Part shown: positions 1 through 8,146 of the stretch, piece by piece
How the letters are laid out: each line of letters begins with the position of its first letter
How positions within the stretch are numbered: position 1 is the first letter of the stretch
Source of the DNA: SM23-62 sp964575235
Lineage (GTDB): Bacteria > Bacteroidota > Bacteroidia > Bacteroidales > SM23-62
Length of the DNA stretch: 18,579 nt
NCBI GenBank assembly: GCA_964575235.1
Contig: CAZNQG010000068.1
Span: forward strand, 1-18,579
Reading direction: 5' to 3'
Made by a program: the position numbers and the translations under genes
The notes under the pieces: model-generated
What the model was told of the DNA's origin: nothing
The model's input: only the letters and a program-made list of their open reading frames with translations
Databases searched by the model: none

Positions 1-323
1 ATTTCAAGGTGATCGCCACCACCCTGAGAACGGTAAAATCCGCCACCGTCAATTCCTGGGGTGCCATATGCTGGGCCGGGGGCAGGTTTTACGAAGCCAC
101 CCACCGGGAGAACCTGGAAATTTTCGACCGTGTCGGGGGAGGCGACAGTTTTGCCTCCGGGCTCATATACGGTTTCCTCACCACCAACGATGCCGGTGAG
201 GCCGTTGAGTACGGGGCGGCACACGGCGCCCTGGCCATGACGACCCCGGGCGATACCAGTATGGCCACCCTGGCCGAAGTGGAAAAGGTCAAGGGCGGAG
301 GATCCGCCAGGGTGGACCGCTAG
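1..323 (+). CDS. PfkB-family sugar kinase, C-terminal part (5' end outside window)
   Basis: This is the last ~106 codons of a ribokinase/PfkB-type carbohydrate kinase. The open frame runs in from the left edge (first full codon at base 3) and stops at 321-323. The visible part holds the PfkB C-terminal signature DRVGGGDSFASG, whose GGGD aspartate is the catalytic base in this family, and then a GALAMTTPGDTS segment typical of the adenine-binding end of such kinases. The segment VIATTLRTVKSATVNSWGAI matches the following gene closely, and both proteins end in a GxARVxR-type tail, so the two kinases are tandem paralogues. Given the pectin context, the likely substrate is 2-keto-3-deoxygluconate, the end product of unsaturated galacturonate catabolism. 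That is inference, because substrate-determining residues lie outside the window. The GTG at 9 is internal, not the real start. Confidence 0.85.
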   Translation, partial: FKVIATTLRTVKSATVNSWGAICWAGGRFYEATHRENLEIFDRVGGGDSFASGLIYGFLTTNDAGEAVEYGAAHGALAMTTPGDTSMATLAEVEKVKGGGSARVDR

Positions 324-389
324 CCTTTGACGGGACCGTAAAACCATACAAAACATAATGGTAACATAATTTAAAAGGTACACATAAAC

Positions 390-1463
390 ATGAAACTACG
401 TAAAGACGCCGGGTACGCGATACTGACACCTACGAGCATGGGAACCAGGCTGATGCCGGAAAACGGCCAGCCGGTCCACTGCAGCGACCGGTACCTCATG
501 ACAGCAACCAGCGCCGAGACAAACGTCGGGAGCGTTTCTTCTTTCCTGGGATTCCCGGTCAAGGTCCTGACCACATTCGTGAAGGGAAGCCCGGTCGCCA
601 GACTGATCAAGGACAACCTGGCGGGCAGGCATATGGATTACGAGGGACCCGAAGTGGAACAGGGCGGTCCCTGGGGATACCGGCACCAGATCAATATTGC
701 CGACAGCGGGCACGGGAGCAGGGGACCCAGGGTGCATAACGACCGTGCCGGCGAGGTGGGCCGGACCCTGAACGTGAAGGACTTTGACCTGGAAAGGATC
801 TTCGGCGGCGAGGGTGTGAAGATCGTGCACATGTCCGGGCTCATAGCCGCTCTCTCGCCCGAGACCGGGAAATTCTGCCTGGAAATCGCCCGTGCGGCGA
901 AAAAACACGGCACAAGGATCTCCTTCGACCTGAACCACCGGGCCTCCTTCTGGATCGGAAGGGAAAAGGAACTGCACGAGATCTTCACGGAGATCTCATC
1001 CTTATCGGATATCCTGGTCGGAAACGAGGAGGATTTCCAGCTCTGCCTGGGGATCGAGGGCCCGGAGGCCGGGGGACAGGAACTGGCGGCGAAGATCGAG
1101 GGATTCAAGGGAATGATCAACAGGGCCAAAAAGGGATTCCCTGACGTGGAGGTATTTGCCACTACCCTGAGGGAAGTCATCAGCACCAACCTTCACATGT
1201 GGGGGGCCGTTGTTGCAATCGGCAATGAATGGCACGTGGTCGAGCCCAGGGAAATCTATGTGCTGGACCGGATCGGCGGCGGGGATGGGTTCGTAGGGGG
1301 ACTCCTGTATGCCATCCTGAAGGAATGGGAACCGGAGAAATGGATACGGTTCGGCTGGGCCACGGGGGCCCTGGCCACCACGCTCTATACGGATTATGCA
1401 CAGCCGGCCGACGAAGCCCAGGTGTGGAGCATCTGGGAGGGAAACGCGCGCGTCCAGCGCTAA
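390..1463 (+). CDS. PfkB-family sugar kinase (candidate 2-keto-3-deoxygluconate kinase)
   Basis: A complete 357-residue PfkB/ribokinase-fold kinase, expected to be cytoplasmic (no signal peptide). The C-terminal ATP-site signature is DRIGGGDGF near residues 293-301, with D299 as the predicted catalytic base. The N-terminal substrate lid region reads SAETNVGSVSSFLGF, so the usual GG of the first PfkB signature is replaced. It lies 66 bp after the stop of a paralogous kinase and 74 bp before an acetylesterase gene. ATG 390 is preceded by an A-rich stretch (AAGGTACACATAAAC) with no strong Shine-Dalgarno. By context it may phosphorylate 2-keto-3-deoxygluconate from pectin breakdown, but another sugar acid cannot be excluded. 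It differs from the first copy after the catalytic motif, with TTLYTDYAQPADEAQ replacing TTPGDTSMATLAE. The two may therefore have different substrates, or one may be losing activity. Confidence 0.85.
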   Translation: MKLRKDAGYAILTPTSMGTRLMPENGQPVHCSDRYLMTATSAETNVGSVSSFLGFPVKVLTTFVKGSPVARLIKDNLAGRHMDYEGPEVEQGGPWGYRHQINIADSGHGSRGPRVHNDRAGEVGRTLNVKDFDLERIFGGEGVKIVHMSGLIAALSPETGKFCLEIARAAKKHGTRISFDLNHRASFWIGREKELHEIFTEISSLSDILVGNEEDFQLCLGIEGPEAGGQELAAKIEGFKGMINRAKKGFPDVEVFATTLREVISTNLHMWGAVVAIGNEWHVVEPREIYVLDRIGGGDGFVGGLLYAILKEWEPEKWIRFGWATGALATTLYTDYAQPADEAQVWSIWEGNARVQR

Positions 1464-1537
1464 CGATCCGGCAGGTCAAACGGACGGATGCGGACACCGA
1501 AAAACGGACAACAAATAAAATAAATAAGTTGAGGCAG

Positions 1538-2278
1538 ATGAACAAATTCTTACGATTACCCTTCTGGATCCTTCCTGCATTCCTGGTGCTGGCCTCCTGC
1601 AATAAAACACCGGTGCTTTATCTGGCTGGGGATTCCACCATGGCCGACAAACCCACCGAAAGCGAGCCCGAGAAGGGCTGGGGGCAGATGCTCCCGCAGT
1701 TTTTCGACTCGACCATCCTTCTGGAGAACCATGCCATGAACGGACGAAGCACCCGGTCGTTCCGCTACGAGGGCAGGTGGGATTCGATCATGAACAAGGT
1801 TCGTAAAGGGGACTACGTAATCATACAGTTCGGGCATAACGACGAGAGCGAATCCAAGGTAGGCCGGCATGCCCCGCCGGCGGAATATGCCTATAACCTG
1901 ACGCAGTACGTGAACGATGTACGGTCCCATGGCGCCACACCCATCCTGGCAACCCCGGTGGTGCGCAGGCGGTTTGACGAGAACGGGCAATTCTATGACC
2001 TGCACGGGGTATACCCGGACATCGTTCGAGAGCTGGCAGGGAAGTACGATGTCCCCCTGCTGGACATGCATAAGTCCAGCGAACAAATGCTGATCGAACT
2101 GGGAGAGGAAAAATCGAAAGAGGTCTTTCTGCATGTACCCCCGGGACAGTACCCGAGGTTTCCGGACGGAGTGGAGGACAATACCCATTTCAACGAATAC
2201 GGTGCCACCCGCATGGCGGAACTGGCGGTGGAAGGCATCCGGCAACTGGACATAGATCTTAAGGACCACCTGAAATGA
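1538..2278 (+). CDS. CE12-like rhamnogalacturonan acetylesterase (SGNH hydrolase lipoprotein)
   Basis: A 246-residue SGNH/GDSL esterase resembling carbohydrate esterase family 12, which removes acetyl groups from rhamnogalacturonan. The four SGNH blocks are visible: GDSTMADK with the nucleophile S33, the oxyanion glycine in NGRSTRSF (G69), GHND with N101, and DNTHFNEYGA, whose D214 and H217 complete the catalytic set. The N-terminus is a hydrophobic signal ending in VLASC, a lipobox with the acylated cysteine at 21, so the enzyme should be membrane-anchored. I chose ATG 1538 because it begins the lipoprotein signal. The frame is open back to 1229, but that stretch overlaps the kinase gene out of frame and adds no plausible leader. 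The stop overlaps the GH43 start by 4 bp (ATGA), indicating translational coupling. Confidence 0.9.
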   Translation: MNKFLRLPFWILPAFLVLASCNKTPVLYLAGDSTMADKPTESEPEKGWGQMLPQFFDSTILLENHAMNGRSTRSFRYEGRWDSIMNKVRKGDYVIIQFGHNDESESKVGRHAPPAEYAYNLTQYVNDVRSHGATPILATPVVRRRFDENGQFYDLHGVYPDIVRELAGKYDVPLLDMHKSSEQMLIELGEEKSKEVFLHVPPGQYPRFPDGVEDNTHFNEYGATRMAELAVEGIRQLDIDLKDHLK

Positions 2279-3906
2279 AAAGGGCGGCAAACATCCTGTA
2301 CATCCCGGCCATCCTCGTGATCCTGCTTGCATCCTGCAAGGGATCCGGAGATGAGGGACCGGAGGGGTCCTCATCCGGGACCGGGACCTACAGGAATCCC
2401 ATTCTGCATGCCGATTTTTCCGATCCCGATGCGATCCGGGTCGGGGATGATTTCTACATGGTTGCCTCGAGCTTCAACTGCGTGCCCGGAGTGCCCGTTC
2501 TGCATTCCAGGGACCTGGTAAACTGGCGAATCGTGAACTACGTATTCGACCGGCAGGTACCCGATTCGGTCTTTTCATCCCCGCAGCACGGGAACGGCGC
2601 ATGGGCCCCCGCCATACGATATCACAAGGGGGAGTATTACGTGTATTACGGGGATCCCGATTTCGGGATCTACATGTCGAAGACCGCCAATCCCACAGGG
2701 AAATGGAGTCCCCCGCAACTCCTGCGGCCGGCCAGGGGCTGGATCGATCCCTGCCCCTTCTGGGACGATGACGGGAAGGCCTACCTCGTAAGAGCCTATG
2801 CCGGGAGCCGCTCGGGCAGGAAAAGCATCCTGGTCATTCACCGGATGAATGCCAAAGGCACCCGGGTCCTGGACGACGGGGTGCTGGTGTTCGACGGTCA
2901 CGAGAACCATCCGACCATCGAGGGACCCAAACTGTATAAGCGCAACGGGTATTATTACATATTTGCACCGGCCGGAGGAGTCTCCCACGGCTGGCAGACG
3001 GTTCTGCGTTCGCGGAACATTTACGGGCCATACGAAGACAGGATCGTCCTCCATACGGGCGGTACGGACGTAAACGGACCCCACCAGGGAGCCTGGGTGG
3101 AGCTTGCAAACGGGGAATCCTGGTTCCTGCATTTCCAGGACCGGGAGGCCTACGGCAGGATTGTACACCTCCAGCCCATGCAGTGGAAGGACGACTGGCC
3201 TGTCATCGGGAACGATCCGGACGGGGACGGCACCGGGGAACCGGTTCTTTCCTGGAGTAAACCCTCCACCGGCTATCGGGGAGAGGCGCCCGGGCTCCAG
3301 GCCTCGGATGAGTTCAACAACCGTGAGCAGGGACTGCAATGGCAGTGGCAGGCCAATCCTCGTCCCGAATGGATGTTCCTGTCCGGGAGCCAGGGGTATA
3401 TGAGGCTCTACTGCAACCTGGCCGGAGAAAAGGATCCGAACCTCTGGCAAGTTCCCAGTCTCTACCTTCAGAAATTTCCCGCAAATGAATTTACGGTCAC
3501 CGCAAAAGTGGATTTCCGGCCCGGGCAGGAGGGGGACATGACCGGCCTCCTGGTGATGGGCATGAGCTATTCGGCCCTGGTCCTGGAGCAGATCGACGGC
3601 GCCGTGCACTGCTACCTGAAGACACACCATAATGCGGATCGAGGAGGAAATTTCCATAAAACAGATCCGTCGGGACTGGACGCGACCCCGTTGTATTTAC
3701 GGGTAGAGGTATCCGATTCCGCCACCTGCCGCTTCAGCATCAGTGCGGACGGAGAGGAATTCCTTCCCGTTGGGGAGGCTTTCAGAGCCGAGCCCGGCCG
3801 TTGGATAGGTGCCAAGGTGGGATTGTTCGCACTCGGAACGGTCCGGACGAACGACACCGGCTGGGCCGATTTTGACTGGTTCCGGATAAACAGACTGAAC
3901 GACTAA
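2275..3906 (+). CDS. GH43 glycosidase with C-terminal concanavalin-like domain, lipoprotein
   Basis: A 543-residue glycoside hydrolase of family 43. Residues 1-21 form a lipoprotein signal ending LLASC. The five-bladed propeller spans about 39-335. The three family carboxylates are recognisable: D50 in ADFSDPDAI (base), D158 in WIDPCPFWDDDG (pKa modulator) and E216 in TIEGPKLY (acid). Residues ~345-543 form a beta-sandwich like the GH43 C-terminal concanavalin-like domain, beginning near DEFNN and ending near ADFDWFRI. GH43 enzymes with this layout are usually alpha-L-arabinofuranosidases, beta-xylosidases or galactan-side-chain enzymes. Among pectin genes, removal of arabinose or galactose side chains is the likely role, but the exact substrate cannot be read from sequence. 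The start overlaps the acetylesterase stop; 16 bp separate it from the next gene. Confidence 0.92.
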   Translation: MKRAANILYIPAILVILLASCKGSGDEGPEGSSSGTGTYRNPILHADFSDPDAIRVGDDFYMVASSFNCVPGVPVLHSRDLVNWRIVNYVFDRQVPDSVFSSPQHGNGAWAPAIRYHKGEYYVYYGDPDFGIYMSKTANPTGKWSPPQLLRPARGWIDPCPFWDDDGKAYLVRAYAGSRSGRKSILVIHRMNAKGTRVLDDGVLVFDGHENHPTIEGPKLYKRNGYYYIFAPAGGVSHGWQTVLRSRNIYGPYEDRIVLHTGGTDVNGPHQGAWVELANGESWFLHFQDREAYGRIVHLQPMQWKDDWPVIGNDPDGDGTGEPVLSWSKPSTGYRGEAPGLQASDEFNNREQGLQWQWQANPRPEWMFLSGSQGYMRLYCNLAGEKDPNLWQVPSLYLQKFPANEFTVTAKVDFRPGQEGDMTGLLVMGMSYSALVLEQIDGAVHCYLKTHHNADRGGNFHKTDPSGLDATPLYLRVEVSDSATCRFSISADGEEFLPVGEAFRAEPGRWIGAKVGLFALGTVRTNDTGWADFDWFRINRLND

Positions 3907-3922
3907 CCAAAAGCATAATGTC

Positions 3923-5173
3923 ATGAAAAAGATCACGATGGTTCCCGTTTCATTTATTCTGGTCATCCTTTTCCTGTCATCTACGTGCAGCAAAACTCAG
4001 GAGGCCAACCTGTTCAGGGTGGTGGTAAGCAACGGATCAAACCTTGCTTTCACCGACCGGCTCGTGGAGGTTGACCTTGCTTCCCTTGAGGCTCCGGTAC
4101 CGGATTCCCTGCTTGGGAAAATGATCCTGAACCCGGATGTTCCCTACCAGTTGCTCGACGATGACGGGGATGGTTCGCCCGACCGCCTGATAATCCTGAC
4201 CGACCTGGAACCGAACGGGGAAAAAACCATAACCGCGACGGCAGGGGAGGAGGCACCCCTTTTTACAACGCGGACCCAGGCCGAAATATCGGTCAAGACC
4301 GGGGGTGCCTGGAAAGACAGGGTATACGAGGGCGGGACTTTCGAGAATATTACCAGCCTGCGGGTACCGGACGAGCATACGGATCATTCGTTCGATATCC
4401 GTTACGAGGGACCCGGATGGGAATCGGACCGGGTGGGTTACCGCTTCTACCTGGACTGGCGCAATGCCGTAGATGTATTCGGCAAAACGACACGGGAAAT
4501 GGTGCTGCAGGACGTGGGACAGGACGGGTTTGATTCCTACCATGAGCCGGGGGACTGGGGAATGGACATCCTGAAGGTGGGGGAGAGCCTGGGACTGGGA
4601 TCCATTGGAATATGGAAGGACGGCAGGGCCAACCGGGTCGCGGAGACCGACAGCATCATCTGCAGGATCGTTGCCAGCGGGCCCATTTATTCCGGGATAG
4701 AGACCAGCTATTACGGCTGGATGGCCGGTGAAGTGAAAACGGATGCACGATCCCTGCTTTCGATAAGCGCCGGGAGCCGCCTGACCAGGCACGATTTCAC
4801 AACCAGTGTAGAACTCGATAACCTCTGCACCGGGATCGTAAAGGACAGGAACGCCGGGCTCCTGCTGCCGGAAGCCGGGGGAGAAGGCTGGACCTATATT
4901 GCCACGTACGGGACCCAGAGCCTTGCCGGCGACAACCTGGGAATGGCGGTGATCTTCCGGTCCGGGGAGCTTTCCGAGGTAACGCAGGACGCCCACAGCC
5001 ATGTTGTGGTCCTGAAGCCCTCCGGGAAAACACTGACCTACTACTTCCTGGCGGCCTGGGAAAAGGAACCGGGAGGGATCACCGACAAGGAAGCATTCAT
5101 GGATTACCTGGATGAAACCGTCCGCAGGCTGGACAATGCGCCTTCCGTGACACTGAATCCCCGAGATCATTAA
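3923..5173 (+). CDS. DUF4861-family exported protein
   Basis: A 416-residue exported protein that I recognise as DUF4861-like, chiefly from the segment around residues 165-195 (GPGWESDRVGYRFYLDWRN followed by AVDVFGK) and the overall all-beta character. Members of this family are commonly found beside GH105/GH88 genes in Bacteroidota polysaccharide loci; their reaction is not established to my knowledge. The N-terminus is hydrophobic and ends near LSSTCSK. A cysteine follows the hydrophobic stretch, but the T before it is unusual for a lipobox, so either a lipoprotein or a cleaved secreted form is possible. Several conserved-looking acidic and aromatic clusters (YHEPGDWGMDI, ETSYYGWM) hint at sugar binding or catalysis. 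It sits 16 bp after the GH43 gene and 12 bp before the GH105 gene, so it is almost certainly co-transcribed and may act on the same oligosaccharides. Confidence 0.8.
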   Translation: MKKITMVPVSFILVILFLSSTCSKTQEANLFRVVVSNGSNLAFTDRLVEVDLASLEAPVPDSLLGKMILNPDVPYQLLDDDGDGSPDRLIILTDLEPNGEKTITATAGEEAPLFTTRTQAEISVKTGGAWKDRVYEGGTFENITSLRVPDEHTDHSFDIRYEGPGWESDRVGYRFYLDWRNAVDVFGKTTREMVLQDVGQDGFDSYHEPGDWGMDILKVGESLGLGSIGIWKDGRANRVAETDSIICRIVASGPIYSGIETSYYGWMAGEVKTDARSLLSISAGSRLTRHDFTTSVELDNLCTGIVKDRNAGLLLPEAGGEGWTYIATYGTQSLAGDNLGMAVIFRSGELSEVTQDAHSHVVVLKPSGKTLTYYFLAAWEKEPGGITDKEAFMDYLDETVRRLDNAPSVTLNPRDH

Positions 5174-5185
5174 TAAACAATCCCC

Positions 5186-6364
5186 ATGAAAAGATATTTT
5201 ATTCTTGTCCCCGTTTTCCTCCTGCTGCCCCTGCATATTTCATGCAGGCAGGGCGGGCAGGATGATGACGGGCTCTGGTCGGTCCGCATGGCGGATGCGG
5301 TCATGGCCCGCTATGACAGCCTCCTGTATTACCTGGACCCTCCGCGGATCAAATGGCAGTATGACTGGGCCATGCTGGGGCAGGCCATTGCCCGACTCAA
5401 CACCGTCGATCAGAAGTATGCGGACTACTTCCGCGCTTACATGGACTATTTCGTGCAGGACGATGGAACGGTGCGGCATTACAGGGTATCGGAATACAAC
5501 CTTGACCGAATCAACCCGGCAAAAGGGCTTTTTACCATGTACCGGTACACGGGAGATGAAAAATACCGCATAGCCATCGATCCATTCATCGAGCAGCTGA
5601 CGGGACAGCCGAGGACCCATACCGGCGGTTTCTGGCACAAAAAGGTCTATCCCTGGCAAATGTGGCTGGACGGGATCTATATGTCCTCACCCTTCATGGC
5701 AGAGTATGCAGCGACCTTCGACCAGCCCGCCTGGTTTGATACCGTCGTCCACCAGATCACGCTGATCCATTCGAAGACCCTTGATCCCGCCACGGGACTG
5801 CTGTATCATGGATGGGACGAGAGCCGGCAGCAGAGGTGGGCGGACCCGGAAACCGGCCAGTCGCCCAATTTCTGGGGCAGGGCCGTCGGCTGGTACATGA
5901 TGGCCCTGGTGGATGTGCTGGAATTCATGCCGGAGGATCACCCAGGCTATGTAGAAATAAAGGAGATACTGCTGAACCTTTCCAATTCCCTGCTTGCCTT
6001 CCGGGATGAGAAGGAAGGGCTCTGGTACCAGGTGCTGGACCAGGGGGGCAGGGAAGGCAATTACCTGGAGACCAGCGGTTCCATAATGTTCACCTATGCA
6101 TTTGCCAAGGGAGCCAGGCTGGGTTTCCTTCCACCGGAATTCAGGGAGATCGCAACGGACTGCTTCGACAGCATCGTCGATTATTGCGTGGTCACGGGTG
6201 AGGATGGAATGCCGGTATTAAAATGTACCTGCCAAGGCGCGGGACTGGGGGGAGATCCTTACCGGGACGGCAGCTATGAATATTATATCGGTGAGGGGAC
6301 ACGGGATAACGATCCCAAGGGACTGGCGCCCTTCATCATGGCTGCCATAGAACTCGGGAGGTAA
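5186..6364 (+). CDS. GH105 unsaturated rhamnogalacturonyl/galacturonyl hydrolase, lipoprotein
   Basis: A 392-residue alpha/alpha-barrel hydrolase of family GH105 (YteR/YesR type). These enzymes hydrate the unsaturated uronic acid left at the non-reducing end by pectin or rhamnogalacturonan lyases, releasing a sugar that becomes 5-keto-4-deoxyuronate. Family marks include WQYDWAMLGQAIA near residues 51-63, YPWQMWLDGIYM with the predicted catalytic D162, FWGRAVGWYMMALVDVL near 230-246, and a C-terminal YEYYIGEGTRDNDPKGLAPF segment. A signal ending HISC precedes the mature chain, so lipid anchoring is likely. Length is normal for the family with no truncation. It lies 12 bp after the DUF4861 gene and 58 bp before GH28. 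Its substrate requires a polysaccharide lyase, and none is encoded in this window, so the lyase must come from elsewhere. Confidence 0.93.
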   Translation: MKRYFILVPVFLLLPLHISCRQGGQDDDGLWSVRMADAVMARYDSLLYYLDPPRIKWQYDWAMLGQAIARLNTVDQKYADYFRAYMDYFVQDDGTVRHYRVSEYNLDRINPAKGLFTMYRYTGDEKYRIAIDPFIEQLTGQPRTHTGGFWHKKVYPWQMWLDGIYMSSPFMAEYAATFDQPAWFDTVVHQITLIHSKTLDPATGLLYHGWDESRQQRWADPETGQSPNFWGRAVGWYMMALVDVLEFMPEDHPGYVEIKEILLNLSNSLLAFRDEKEGLWYQVLDQGGREGNYLETSGSIMFTYAFAKGARLGFLPPEFREIATDCFDSIVDYCVVTGEDGMPVLKCTCQGAGLGGDPYRDGSYEYYIGEGTRDNDPKGLAPFIMAAIELGR

Positions 6365-6422
6365 CGAATCGGCCCGGAATACGTAAAACATGTATCCTGC
6401 ATATAAACTAACACACAACATC

Positions 6423-8090
6423 ATGAACCTTAAGAAGATTTTGCTGTTTGCCATCCCGCTGTCCCTTCTGATCGGATCCGGATGCGATCGGAAACCATCG
6501 GGAGATGTGCCGGATAACCGGCTTGAGGTAAAACGGCCCGTTTTTCCCAGAAAGGAATTCAAGATCACGGATTTCGGAGCGGTGGCCGATGGGGTCACCC
6601 TGAATACCGGGGCGATCGATCAGGCCATTCTTACCTGCAGCGAAGCAGGAGGCGGTATGGTTACCATTCCGGAGGGATTATGGCTGACCGGGCCGATCGA
6701 GCTGCGGAGCAACGTCAACCTGCACATTGAGCAGGGAGCCCTGGTTGTATTCAGCCGGGATTTTGAGCAATACCCCTTCATTACCACCTATTTCGAAGGC
6801 AAGCAGGATTTCCGGGCCATGCCCCTGCTTTACGGTAACGGTCTCGAGAACATTGCCATCACCGGCGAGGGGGTATTCGATGGCTCCGGGGATGCCTGGA
6901 GGCCGGTTAAGAAAATGAAGATGACGGGTCCCCAGTGGAGGGAACTCCTGCAATCGGGAGGCGTGGTTGACGAAGCGGGTGAAATCTGGTATCCCAACCA
7001 GGCTACCTACGATGCACACATGGACCCGGCACATTATCGTTCCCCGGACATGCCCGAAGAGGAAAGGGAAAAGGCAAAGGCGTTTTTCCGCCCTCCCCTC
7101 ATGCAACTGGTAAACTGCAGGACCGTCCTGCTGGAAGGCCCGGTATTCGAGAACTCACCCGGCTGGTGCCTGCACCCCCTGATGTGCGAGAACCTGACGG
7201 TGAACGAAATAACCGTGATCAATCCCTGGTATTCCCAGAACGGTGACGGCATCGACGTGGAATCCTGCGTTAACGTCCGTGTCAGCGATTCACACTTTGA
7301 CGTCGGGGACGATGCAATATGCCTTAAATCCGGAAAAGACAAGGAAGGAAGGGAAAGGGGAAAACCCACCCGCAATGTGGAGGTGTACAACTGCATCGTA
7401 CACCACGGGCACGGGGGATTCGTGGTTGGAAGTGAGATGTCGGGTGGCGTGAAGGACGTCCGCGTGAGCAACTGTACCTTTATCGGCACGGATGTAGGCC
7501 TTCGTTTTAAGAGCACCCGCGGAAGGGGAGGGGTCGTGGAGAACATCCGGATCGAGAACATCCGGATGATAAACATAGCACGGGATGCGGTAATCTTCAA
7601 CCTGTTTTACCAGGGACTGGCGCCTACCGAGATGAGAGGGGGTCCCGGGATGGAAGCCGCCCCCGCAATACCGGAAGTCACAGAGGAAACGCCGGAATTC
7701 AGGAACATCCTTATGAAAAACATCTACTGCGTCGGCGCCGAACGTGCTGTAAACATCATCGGGCTTCCGGAGATGCCGGTAAACAATATCCGCATAGAGA
7801 ATTCCGTTTTCAGCGCGAACCGGGGTATACGCTGTTACAATGCCAAAGCCCTGGAACTCGATAACCTGAGGGTGCTGACCGAAGGCCATCCCACCCTTGA
7901 CCTTTTAAACGTTATGGGCATGGAAGCCGCTTCCCTGACGGGAAATAATTCGGCCCTGATGAGGGTGCACGGTTCAGCCACACGGGATATACTGGTCCGC
8001 GCACGGGATAACCAGGCGGTCAGGGGAATGATCATCAGGGGAGAGGAGGTCGATCCCGATGCCGTCCGGATTGAAGGTTTCAATCCCTGA
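6423..8090 (+). CDS. GH28 polygalacturonase-family enzyme, exported
   Basis: A 555-residue right-handed beta-helix glycosidase of family GH28. The domain opens at the usual FKITDFGAVADG motif. All catalytic motifs are intact: NGDGID with D275, GDDAIC with D296/D297, GHGG with H330, and RFKS with R361/K363. The signal peptide ends in LIGSGCDRK, a probable though imperfect lipobox. Residues ~156-220 form an insertion before FFRPPLMQL; such insertions are seen in exo-acting and rhamnogalacturonan-directed GH28 enzymes, so the enzyme may trim oligosaccharides rather than act as an endo-polygalacturonase (inference). I chose ATG 6423, since it starts the basic-hydrophobic signal. An in-frame ATG at 6390 would add 11 residues of no evident use. 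It follows GH105 by 58 bp and is probably in the same transcript. Confidence 0.92.
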   Translation: MNLKKILLFAIPLSLLIGSGCDRKPSGDVPDNRLEVKRPVFPRKEFKITDFGAVADGVTLNTGAIDQAILTCSEAGGGMVTIPEGLWLTGPIELRSNVNLHIEQGALVVFSRDFEQYPFITTYFEGKQDFRAMPLLYGNGLENIAITGEGVFDGSGDAWRPVKKMKMTGPQWRELLQSGGVVDEAGEIWYPNQATYDAHMDPAHYRSPDMPEEEREKAKAFFRPPLMQLVNCRTVLLEGPVFENSPGWCLHPLMCENLTVNEITVINPWYSQNGDGIDVESCVNVRVSDSHFDVGDDAICLKSGKDKEGRERGKPTRNVEVYNCIVHHGHGGFVVGSEMSGGVKDVRVSNCTFIGTDVGLRFKSTRGRGGVVENIRIENIRMINIARDAVIFNLFYQGLAPTEMRGGPGMEAAPAIPEVTEETPEFRNILMKNIYCVGAERAVNIIGLPEMPVNNIRIENSVFSANRGIRCYNAKALELDNLRVLTEGHPTLDLLNVMGMEAASLTGNNSALMRVHGSATRDILVRARDNQAVRGMIIRGEEVDPDAVRIEGFNP

Positions 8091-8146
8091 TCCCGGACGC
8101 AACCATTTTAACTGATTTCAGTCTTACTTAATATATAATATTTACA

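Noticed and set aside
1229..1537. Upstream extension of the acetylesterase frame
   Set aside because: It overlaps the kinase gene out of frame, and ATG 1538 begins a proper lipoprotein signal, so the longer start is not credible.
2575..3657. A 360-codon - strand frame opposite the GH43 gene
   Set aside because: No signal, no motif, and complete overlap with catalytic-residue-bearing GH43 sequence.
4037..5236. A 399-codon - strand frame opposite the DUF4861 gene
   Set aside because: Low-complexity, proline- and glycine-rich translation with no domain. It mirrors the codon bias of the + strand gene.
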